A stretch of DNA of 64,000 bases from Edolisoma coerulescens (lineage: Eukaryota > Chordata > Aves > Passeriformes > Campephagidae). The notes beneath the pieces were generated by a model, which ran no database searches, was not told the DNA's origin, and saw only the letters and a list, made by a program, of their open reading frames with translations. How positions within the stretch are numbered: position 1 is the first letter of the stretch; the number at the start of each line of letters is the position of its first letter. The stretch lies in contig VWZW01004141.1 in the NCBI GenBank assembly GCA_013397115.1, positions 806,001 to 870,000 of the forward strand, in the 5' to 3' direction. Positions 36,859 through 48,800 of this stretch are shown in pieces. The translations under genes and the position numbers were made by a program.

Positions 36859-39800
36859 CTGTAATGTTTTAGTGTGGACACTCTTTTCATTATTGCAGTC
36901 AATTTTGATCTGGAACAATTCAGAGTTATATAAAGCATTCTCCTCCTTTCCTCTACCCCTGGGTGTTTGCTACCTTGGCCGTCTGGGAGGAGCAAATAGT
37001 GCCGGCCCCTCATGGCTCTGTTAAATGTATCCAGCTGCAATGGAGGGTGTAAATTCCTTTCTGTTCAAAAATGCCACCAAGTTGTGACCTAAAATATCCT
37101 CTCTCCATCCTACCTTGGAAGCTAAGAGAAAAATTTCCAGTGTGTTTGTGCATGAAAGAGTTGAATTAATATCAGATGGATCTCTGAAACACCATTTCAA
37201 CTTCTAGTAATTCGACTTCCTACTCCTTGTATGCAAAAAGCCCCCAAAAGACATGTGTCATTTCATGGCAGCTTTTCTGAATCTCTAAAAAATCTACTCA
37301 GACCTTTTCTGAAACTGAAAAAAAGAGATCCATTTAATACACCCAAAAGACTTCTGCAGCCTTGTTAAGTGGTCATAAAAAATTTCAAGAAAGCATGTTG
37401 AAAGCAAATTTTTATGTTTGTAAAGGGGGTAAACGCTTATTCCTTGATATGTAACAAGATTTTTACAACTCGATCAGCCAGATTTCAACAACGTGCAAGT
37501 GCTTATTTTCTTGCAACGTGTCATCGCATCCAAATGTTGGAGCAACAGATAAAATCCCCCAAGATTTAAGTGCCTTACAGTCTTTTTTTCAGCACCACAA
37601 TTCCTGCCTACTTCAAACTTTGTAAATTAATTACTCATTAATTGTAAGACTCACATGGCCATAATTTACTTTTTGTTTTGCCATGTTAATTATTTGCATT
37701 TCAGATGCATATTCAACTACTACACCTTTAAGTTCAGCACTCCCACTTGGAAAACTAAGCATCTGGTCACTTGTTCCATTTTGGCCCTCTCTTAACCAGG
37801 CTTCCTAAAAACCAAGCCAAGAGTCATCTCTGTGTCCCAGTGGAACCGTGACTCCTGGTAACAACACACAGAGGCAGCAGCTTGCAGCTGCTCATTGTTT
37901 CTTCCTCCCAACATAACTCATCCCATGTGGTAAGAGATGGTATAAGGTTTGCAAGTTATCATTTGAAGCAAGAACAGTTTCCATGTGGGAAAACTTAACA
38001 TACATACATAAAGTATCAGCCTGATAACTTTATGAAACAAAACATTGGAAAAAAAAGTAGAAATATCTCTATAAAAAGCTTAAAAATATTTAAGGTTACA
38101 AGATATTTCAAATCTGTTACTTGAAAGGTTTCTTTCAGTATGCAGTTTTAACTTATTTTCTAGACTGAATAGCCTTCAACTGCAAATGTTTCATTTAGTA
38201 GTGAAGGTAGTTTGTGAAGTTTAGTTTTTCTTACTCTGAGGATTCTGGCTACAACACACTCTCTCTTTATATAGTGTTAAGGATTTTCTTCCCTCAGGTA
38301 CATAGAAGACAGAAAACAATACACAACACAGGAAGAAATAAAAGCTAAAACCAAAACACTAGTAAGAACAAAGACTGAAATCAGCTCATTAGTAAATCCC
38401 TGGGACTTGTAATCAGTTTTTCACCAGACAGAGCTAAACAGCATTCCAAAGTTGCATCTTTACACAGCTTGATATATTTAGAGTCCTGAGCACCTGCATC
38501 ATTTTGTAACATACCTTTTGTAGATGTGATTAGGGACTTAAAGAATATGGAATCACAAGGCTACTGTGTCACTTGCAACCTTGAATATACTACATTACTA
38601 TATGACACTAAGGCAATTTTAACAGTACAGACTTCCCTTATGAGAAAAGTTACCTCAAGAGATCCGTCTGCTGTTCTCCCTTTTGCCTCTCTTGAGTTAC
38701 GCTGACGGTTATCTGTTCGCGACTGTTCATCATTGCCTGGAAGAAGAATTAATCAACTAAGTTGTTTAACAAAGACATGATCTTCTTCCACTTAAATTTT
38801 ACACAAGCACAGTAGGGAATTACTTCATAATTTTCTGTCTCATGAACAAATATTATTACTAACATATAACAACAGTTCTTAAAACTATGGAACAAGAATC
38901 ACTAAAGAAAATGTTCTCAGGTGATAATGTAGACAAAATCCCAGTGTTTAAAAGCACCACAGTTTAAAAAAGAATGACTGGAGAAAAAACACTTCTCAAA
39001 ATGATTAACCAAAGAAGAGAAGTACACAATCAGTACTGCTAAATATCTTTAAATTTTTTAATGGCTTATAAGCTTCCTAAATTACACATAACCTTCTTAC
39101 AAAAAAATCTTACTAAGCAGCACCCATACTTTGAAAAAAACATTTCAAGAAATAAGCAGAGCTGTAGATGAAAGTATTTAAACAAATAAATATAATGAAA
39201 CACCCTATATTCGAATATATATAACTTTTTAAAGTTCTCCCATCTTACTTTTGCCTGGTCCTTTCCACTGAACACATAAATTACAATATTATCCTATTCC
39301 AAGAAAATCAAATACAAGAAGATGTGAATATGGACAGCTGAGTGAGTAACACAGTTTTAAAAAGATTTTTCTGTATCTATTGACAAACTAGAATTTGATT
39401 CCTTGTTGTCCATGTGTGATGGCCCAGGCCACAACCTTGAGTCAAGAGGCATTTTAGGAAAACAAATGATAGAGAAAACTCCCCCAAAACAAAGCCTGTC
39501 ACAAAGAATTATTCCCCTCTGCTCAACATTCAACACATCCAAAACAAAATTCTCCATTTAAAAGACTGACAAAGTGAAGAGAAGTCAGGAGAGGCCAGCA
39601 GGTGGGGAGGCTGGAGCAGATGAGGAAAGGAGCAGCTGGCAGAAGAGTTTGCTTTAGGATTCCCACAGTGACACCTGTTTCCAAGAGGAGTCTCCATTTA
39701 CCTTTGAATCCTCCGCGCCCCCTCCCGCCTTGGCCTCTGGCGCCGCCGCCGCGCCGCCGCCCGTCCCCCCTGCGCAGGTAATTGTCCCGCTCCTCCTCCG

Positions 39801-42800
39801 CCGGGGCCGCCGACCAATCGCTCAGCTCGTCTCTGTGATCAGACTCTGTTTCAGAAGCATTTGATGCTTCAGAATTAGTTCCTATCAAAAGGATGAAAAA
39901 AATCCAAACACGCCAGTGTAGCTTAGCATGAAATTACTATAGCACAATGCAAAATGTATATGTTTAAAATTTTTCTTCTTTTTTTTTTGTTAATAAACAG
40001 TTTTGGGATTTTTTTGCCTCCCAACTTCTATAACATACATAATGCAGAAAGGTGCATAATATATATTACTTCTTCAAAATTCAAGACAGGCTAATAAAAG
40101 TTAGATGTGTGTTTAAGGCTAAATAAGTAAGTGTGCCACATACTTAAAACTGGTGTTGTCAGTGTATCAACAGATTACTGAACATACTATAAAATGTAAT
40201 AAAAGTCTAGTAAAATGTAAATGTAATAGACTAGACTCCTTCATATTTCTAAAACTGAAAGTTCTGAATATAACCTGTCCTGTCTCCTCTCATCACTGCA
40301 ACTCATCTATGAAAAGAAAAAATTCCATCATGAAACAGCCTGTAACAGACTACAAAAGCAGAGAACAAAGTCAAAATGCGAGAAATGTATCAAATCAAAT
40401 AAATGGCCTACAATTTTTCCAATTAACCTTTATTGACAAAAGCTGGTTCTTTCCCCATTTTTCCCCCCACAACCCATATTATTAGGAAGGTGAGTTCACA
40501 TCTTCTAAAAATCGTAAACATCACAAAAACATTAATTTGTATTACGCAGAATGTAAGCTAAGATTTTCTTATAAAGCTCACACTACAGGCCTTTCAGTCA
40601 GGACAAACACCAGCTGACCTACATCATGGAGAATGAAGTAATAGATTGCTCTGAAGAAGCAGTATCTGGAAAACTATTCATTAATGAATTATCCAAGGTT
40701 TCAAAGATGATCACACTATTTTGGTGACTATGGTCTTCTAGTAAAAACATAAAAGTTCAATTTAATATGAAAAAAATAGCTTTTCTGTAAATCGAGCTAC
40801 ACAGTATTTTCACTTATAAATATTTATATTAGGATAGACTCACACAGATCTAAATGAAAACTGAGACTTTACTGTAAGGAATTGTTCAAAATATAGATAA
40901 AAAAACCAATCCTCGCCCTAAGGAGTTAGGGAATAACTATATATGCTCCATAATGCAGAAGAGGGAAGTATGCTGTAAGAAGAAGGAACTGCATGGAAAT
41001 AAGTGTGGATTCCATGAAAGCACTACACTTCGGAGTATTTTCTACAGCATAAAGCTCTATATGATCTTCAAATATTAATACTCAATATTGACTGCATTTT
41101 CAACAGCTCTAAGTCCAGTCTCTTTCAAGAAATCAAGAGACCAGTAGGCCACTGTGAGAACTGCAAGTGTCCTTGCAGGTACCTACCTGAAGCATAGCCC
41201 GGCCCACGCCGGCTGTGCCCGCGGTTTCTGTAGGGCCGGCTGCCGCGGCCGAGGCCCGGCCCATCGTCGGTCATGTACCCCTTGTCCTTGTCCGTGCGGT
41301 TCGAGGGGGGCCTGGAAGTGGCTCCGATCTGTCGCAGTTGCTCATCAATTTGCAATCTTTCCAAACGCAGCTGGTCCACTTCCTGTGCAAACACAAGCCC
41401 AGCAAGTCATATACAACCACTATTTAACCATCTGCATGTGCAGGTATGCAGGTCTCAGAAAGAAGATACATTGAAGTATTGCAACTGATCATCTATTTAA
41501 TACTCAAACAGCAATTCTGCTTTGAGAATAACTTGTTTAACAGAAAGACTTTCAAATGTTCAAATCTGTGTGCTACCAACACAACCCTCCCTGTGGCACA
41601 GTTGACAAGTTGAGGTTTGTTTCAAACATATATCAAGAAAAAGCACTCAGAATGGAAAACAAGCTTCTTACACTGCTGCACATAACAAATACCAAAGTTA
41701 TTAAACAACTCTGATGTAACAGTACTGTTTCATGAAAAGGCACTCGGCTGTTAAACACTACATAATGATAATGAACAGTATGAGGGACGGGAGGAAGCGT
41801 AAAAGCATAGAGAGCAAAGTCCTGTAACTCAAACAGAGAGGCACCAGCACACAGTGCCTCACCATACACAATTAGGTAAATGAGATACAGTAACTCATAT
41901 TCATAGATTACCTTTGCCAGTTTCATATGTTACCTAGCTCACATCAGAGTGGCAATCACCTTTTCTTTTTTATTTAATTAGGGAGAAAACTATTGATGGA
42001 AATTTCATTGTGATACTGGGTCCTCTGCAGGTCACCTAGTCCAGCTAGGACTTTGATAAGATGCCGTAGCACTCAGGGATGCATTCCATCACGTCCCACT
42101 GACTTGGTGTATATCCTTTCTCTCGCCCTTAAGATGTTCTCAAACTCAGTCTTCCTTTAGGAAGACTAAGTCTTCGTTCCTCCAGACTCTCCTATTGGTA
42201 TCAGGGGGCTGGTGTCCTTTAGGGCAAATCTTATAAATAAAAAAACCAAAACTGAGGATGACATTCAGGACCTCATCCTTCTCATTTGTGAGCAAATTCC
42301 CTCCTCCAACCAGCAGCAGGCCTGCATTTTCTTTGGTATTCCTTTTGCTACCAATATACCTGTAGAAGCTCTTCCTGTTTCTCTTCACATCCCCTGTCAT
42401 ATTCAACTCCAGATGGACTTCAGCTTGCCCAAACTCATCCCTGCGCACTCAAATTGTGTCTTTATACTCCTCCTGAGTCACCTGCCCTTACTTTACTCCT
42501 TGTATCCTTGTGTTTTCTATATTAATTTAGCCACAGGCTCCTTATTGTTCCTTGCAGGCCTCCTGTTACTTTTGAGTGACCACCTGCATATCAATATGGA
42601 CTATTCTTGAGCTTGGAGAAGGTGACAATTAAAGAGCCAGCTCTTCCAAACCTGTTTTCCTTCCAGGAACATATCCTATGGGATTCTTCAAGCAGATTCC
42701 TGAACAGGCCAAAGTCCACCTTCCTGAAGTCTGGGGCTGTGAATCCTGGTATTAGTCCTTCCTTTCAAGATCCTGAAAATTCACTACAGTCACTCCAACC

Positions 42801-45800
42801 AAGTCTGCTTTCTTCGTTTTACAGCGAAAGTCAAGACTCTGAGCTGATACAGTACATTTGATGCTGATGCACTATTATGTATCTTCTACAAAAAGTTTCC
42901 TTAATAATCTTTGCCTGGAGGCATAAAAACATGAAAATCTTAGAGGAACAAGTCCGTCCCACTTCTTCTCAGTGAACTGGAGGATATTATTCTGAATCAT
43001 AAGGCAAAAGGCGACAAGATAACAACATTTTGTGTGTTTATGGTCAACGGGATGAGAAGGCCAAGATAAAACCTCCAAGATAAGAATCTATCCAGTAGCT
43101 ATCACACAGACTGATGAACATGTATTTGTGACCTTCTCTTCAAGAAGGTTGGAGAGCACTAAGACAAAGTGACCATAGTTGACGATGAACTGATCAGTCT
43201 AAAATAAAATTGCTGGGCTATCAAACACTTTCCACTACCATGTCAGTACCCATTTAAGCACTGACTCACATGCAAGTACCCATTTTAGGCAGGCAAAGAA
43301 GCTTAAACCAGAAGTATCTTCTCAAATCATAGTGAGCATGCATGAAAAGAACTTGTTTTTTAGCACTAGTTTTCATCTGGTCCTTCTCTGCTTCTAACCT
43401 CCTGACAGCTGCAGAGCTGCTGTACCTCTGCCCCAGAACAGTGACAAAAGCAGGATTAAAAGGTAAAGTGACTGAGTAGGTAAGAGAACAAAAGTTGTTT
43501 CTTCTCCTAACTTCTATGATTACTGGTACTGAGAAGTTTAACAGAGTATAGAAATTTAGCATTCTAAAAGATTCACCGATAGCTACTGCACTGACTGGAC
43601 ATGTATCAAATCATGAATGGTCTGAAGACTTCAAATGAGATGCAAGACTTTATTAAATTAAATGAACTCAAAGCTGTCCCTACTCTTAGATCTGGCCCTG
43701 CCATCAAAGATTGGGCACCTGGCTACAACCACCACAGGCAAAAGTAACTATAAGCAAAAATGTGGGATATTTTTTGCTCCCTATACAACAGACCACACAT
43801 CACAGACAACTGGGGAAGTTACAGAGCCAAGAGGCAAACACGACATATAAAGCTGAGTTGCCTACAAAACATACTTAGGTATGAAATGTCAATTCATTAC
43901 AGAAAAAGTAGTTCAGTGTTTCTGCATTAAAAGAAATGCCCACTCTATACAAGATTGTGCATGGAAAGCTGTTTGCTTTGCAGCTGCATAAAGGACTGAA
44001 TACTCCCTTGTATATAAAGTTCGGAGCACATTTTGGGATAGATTTTTTTTTTATTTTCTTACTCTTTTGTAATTTCCATTCTGAAAAAAGCTGTTTGTCA
44101 TCCCATCCTTCAGACAAATTATTCTTTTATTCAAAACATTCCATTTTTAGACAGAAAACCTGTCATAATACCAATTTTTCAACAGCCTCAGGGCCTGAAC
44201 AGATTATCATCATCACACTGTTACCATCTTAAGTATTGACAGAAAAAAAAAATCAGTGGTAAAGCAGCATCATTATCCTCACCTTTAAATAATTAAGATG
44301 ATAATCCAGAAGAACAGTTGCATTAGTGATGCTATCCTTGGTTCCTACAAACACAAATGGTACCATGCCCTAAAACACAGTAACAATAGTCTTTGGTTAT
44401 TGATTAGGCATTGAATTCTGAAGAGAACCAAACTTATTACTGCAAAACTTGAAAACAATTCTTACACCATGCATAAGCATAAACTAAAAAGTGACACAAC
44501 AGTACATTTAAATTCTGATATTGACTACATCATGTAGTCTAATTCCCTTTATGCAAAGAGCTTTTTAAATAAGCAGATTTAGATCATTTGCATCACAGTG
44601 CCAACATTTATTTTTCTGAACAAGTGAAAAAGAGTCAGTTTAGAACACTTCATGTTTCCTCTCTTCAAAATAATACCACCTTTGCTGATCACATCCATTC
44701 TCTCACACAAGCTGCTTTTGGTCTACCTTTGATCTTTTAAAAAAGTAAATTAAATTAACATGGTGTCATAAAACAAAACCTGATCCTTCTTGACAATCTC
44801 TACAGTTGTAAAGAGAAGGCCAAAAAATATTCAAGGAAGAGTTGGTACTTCAGGGTATGATTTCTAACTCACAGTTCTTCTACCCTTCAAGCATGTTTAG
44901 CAATTCATCAAATACATGGAAAATATAAATCTGGAAATTCTAAAGTCTGAAATTATGACATGTGGAGACAAAACACTTAAAGATTAACTTAGGCAGCCAA
45001 AGCAGGTGAAAAATATCTATCTAAAAGAGCCTCACCGTGTGGAAAACAAAGTAAACCTTAGCAGTACAAGGACAATTTCCACACCAGAACTTCTGACACT
45101 AAGATAGGTCCATGCAACACTTCAGAGGTGTGAATGCAGCCCACACAGGCCCAAGGAGTGAACTGGACTGTTCCAGCAGCTGCAGCTTCACTGTGGAGTG
45201 CAGAAGTTCACCTGAGCATCTCCAACACTCAGCAGCTGAAGCCCACGCCACTACAGACCAGAGCCTGGCACACCTTCTGGATTACCTCAAATATTGTTTT
45301 CTATCTCACCATTACCTCTAAAGAAGCCTTTGATTTTCACTGAACACACACCCTTGACAGAACTGCATTCCAAAGGAAGGTCTGCTGCACAAGTGAAACG
45401 ATTTTACACACAATTGTCTTAAAAAATAAAAGCATAGTATGCTGCGGTTCCCCAAGAGTGGCCAGCCTGTAATTTGTCTCCACTTTTAAGGTCTTGTTTG
45501 GTTTTCTTCCCCACTCCCTTTCTTTTACATACAAAAACCTCACATTAGACCTTACACATCTACATTAAGTAACCACGAAAAATAATAAACACACAGTCCT
45601 CTAGTCCTAAGGAACTTCAACATTAACACTAACTTTCATGAGCATTAGAAATTCTTTAGCCACAGGCATTGTTGACTGAAATGTTTTATTATCTGGGGTA
45701 TTTTAAGTTTCATAAATATTTTATACAACCTGATAAAGAGCAGTGAAATTTCTACTAAACTGGCATTAACTGGCTCATATTATCAATTATTAAACAATGA

Positions 45801-48800
45801 CAAGACAAATGATTTAGAAGGGCATTTAAGGAAATGGCTTGCTGTTGCTTTTGGCAGTGGATTCAAGGTATATAATGCCAGCTATTAAGAATATGAGCTG
45901 GTAACTATGTCAAGCAATTTCAGCCATACAAAAGCACCGAAGTGCTTATTTATTGAACCTTATTTTTGTCTTCAAAGCAGAAGTACCTATGTTCAACCTG
46001 GCTGCAGTGGGGAATACTGAGCAGACCTTACGTGCATAATAAGTTCAGAGAGAAAAATAATACGTATTACTGTAACAAACAGTACCAATATGAAAAGCCT
46101 GAAGATAGTCTGTTATAAAATTATGGGATGTATAAAACTGTACTTGAAACTAGTAGGCAGTATTCTAACATCTCAGTCACATAAGAAGAACCAAATGCTG
46201 TATTAAAATTTAACTGATCTACTGTTCTACTCCACGAAGAAGGGCTGCAATATCCAAATTCACACATGGGAAGACTACTCGTATTTCATAATCGAAATAA
46301 AGCTGCATTCAATTTACAAGTACTAACTCTTACCTGGTAAAGTCTGATCTCGGGTTTCTGTATTGCACTTGGTATGACACAACTAACACATGAAGCAGTG
46401 CAAACAATGCCAAGTATTAGAAATGTCATTAACAGGTAAAACAGAAGTATGAATGCAGAGCTTGACAGATTAAAAAGACCTTTCAAGATAATCCTTAAAA
46501 GCTGCATTTTGCACAGAAAAATGTAAGCAAATCAGCTTTTTCAAGTCAGAATTAAAAAAAAAAGCAAGCCAGACATACTCCCTGCAGCCATGAGTACTGG
46601 CTCTTTTACCCTTCTGTGATTCTATAGCCTGCAGCAAGAGCAGCACCCTCTTGCTTATTAAACTCATTCCATTTTATGGTGCAGGAATTTATCATCAGAA
46701 ATGAAATACGATAGACCACCGAAACCTTTATGTCTAAATATTGACCATTTTACCTTTTCAGACAGATGTAAAACTAGTAAAATCGTAAAAAACCCTCACT
46801 TAATTGCTTAGCCACTCTTTACAGAAAGATGGAAATTGGATTGCAGGTTTTCAGTAAGTCTTACAGTGATAAAACAGAGGAGGAAATAACTACTAAATCA
46901 AGAACATAGTGGTTCCAAAAACCGTATTTCATATCTCATCCGAAGTAGCAAAGGTTCTTAATTGGTGCCATTTTGGATTTTGAGGTAAATTAAAGGCAGT
47001 TCAGTTTTCTTTAAGCACATTTCACATCTGAAACCACAGGGAATTTTTTTGCATTGAGAAATTAAAACCTTCATGCTTCAAGTCCTTTTGCATACCTGCA
47101 ACCTTGCCCCTCAATGCAGCCCCACACAGAAGTGCCTCAAATTACAATGTTTGAGACTTCATTCAGGCCCTTTACAAGGCTGACAGCCTTCCTGTGCAAA
47201 CCTGGAGTTTCACAATGTTCATGCTTGCTTTTCCTTTAGGTTACAATTTACAGGCTATTGTGAACCTAGGTAAAATTTTTTTAAAAGAGAGATTTAACAT
47301 AAAGCACAAGTTTTTTATTTCAACGTAAGAAATTGGTAATGAAAAATTAAACCTGATAAAAACCTAAGAAATCAAACTCAAAGCTGATCAATTAATGAAA
47401 CCAGCAAGTTTCATATATATGAATTTACAGCCTAGCACATGCTGGGAAATGTCATTTGCTTCCAACAGGAACATGAAATCTCTAAGAAGGTGCACCACCA
47501 ATAAATTTCACAAAGTATTTTTCTAAAACAGGTAAGTCAAATTTATATAAAAATGCCCCTCAGCATTAATAGGAAAAGACAGAATCCATCAGAAAACACA
47601 CATTAATCAACACTTTATCTTACCACTATGAAGATACAAGGAAGAATTTATTTTATCATCAGGTAGAATATAACCAATTAACATAAAGAAAAATTATATT
47701 AACTGAAAACATACCTCTTCTTGTGGAATATTTTTATCATTTTCAGCCTCAATTCTCACTCTTACAACGCCAGATTTGTCCACTATCTCCTGAATCAGTT
47801 TTCCATTTTTTCCTATTACTTTTCCTATGGAAAGAACATACAGAACATTCCACCTTTATGGTTTTCCCCCAAACCTGAGAGTATTGCTATACTCTAATTA
47901 CACTCTATTTAAGTACCAGTGCAAGAACTTGTCCAAAATGCCTTAATCCTCTACAACAAAGATTTAGTTAACAAGCCACAAACTAAAATGTCCACAAAAG
48001 CTTGTGGTGTTAACTTATAACATTGATCACCGAAATACTCAGTACCTTGAATCCTTATTTGGCTCTGCTTTGGTAGGTTTAAAATAACTTCAGTGAATTA
48101 CAAACATTGCTGTTTGCATTTAAAATATCCAACCAAAAGACAAAAAAATCCTTCTACAGTGCCCTAACATTTGCTGTAACTACTTCTTGTGTAAGCAAAA
48201 CTTAGTTCATTTACGAAGTTTTAGTTGATCAAATACTACCAAAGATACTGTTTCAGGCAGATGAAAAATTCTCTAAAACTGAGTTTTTTAGACATTTTTG
48301 CCAGTAGTTTATAATTCACTAAAAAGTCAAAGATAAAAATGGAAATAAATTATACTCCAATGCCAGTAATGCAGACATGTATCTTCTGAAGCAGACATTC
48401 TAGCGTGAGACAAGGAAAATGAAAATTTAGTTCTCTCCAATCTCAGCAAAACAACGTGCTGTCTGCAAACTGGCAGGAAAATGAAGCTGCTTGGGACATG
48501 ATGAGGGAGGGCCATATCCTTCAATCACAGCTTTCAAGAAAAGCTTAAAAGAGTGATGTCAAAGATGTTTTCTGCATGTAACAAAAAAAAGTATTTTCAT
48601 TTAACAAACTGCTGGAAAACTTAAAACATGATCTTTTTTCATAGGCACGTCACTAAAATAGAGGTAAAAAACCCCAAGTGCATAACAGCTACTGTTTGTC
48701 TGATACAACTAATCCATGAAGAACAAATTAAAGGCCACTTTTAGTCACAACAGACTCCTATTGTTCCTATCATTCAAAGCTAAATAAATTTTCATTTTTA

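Noticed and set aside
36762..37040. Arg-rich open frame over FMR1 exon 17
   Set aside because: It is out of frame with the conserved FMRP C-terminus and runs into the intron; GC-rich shadow only.
46286..46507. Hydrophobic 73-codon open frame on the minus strand
   Set aside because: It has no homology as a membrane protein. Its end is the exon 12 relic and the rest is AT-rich intron reading as Leu/Phe/Ile.
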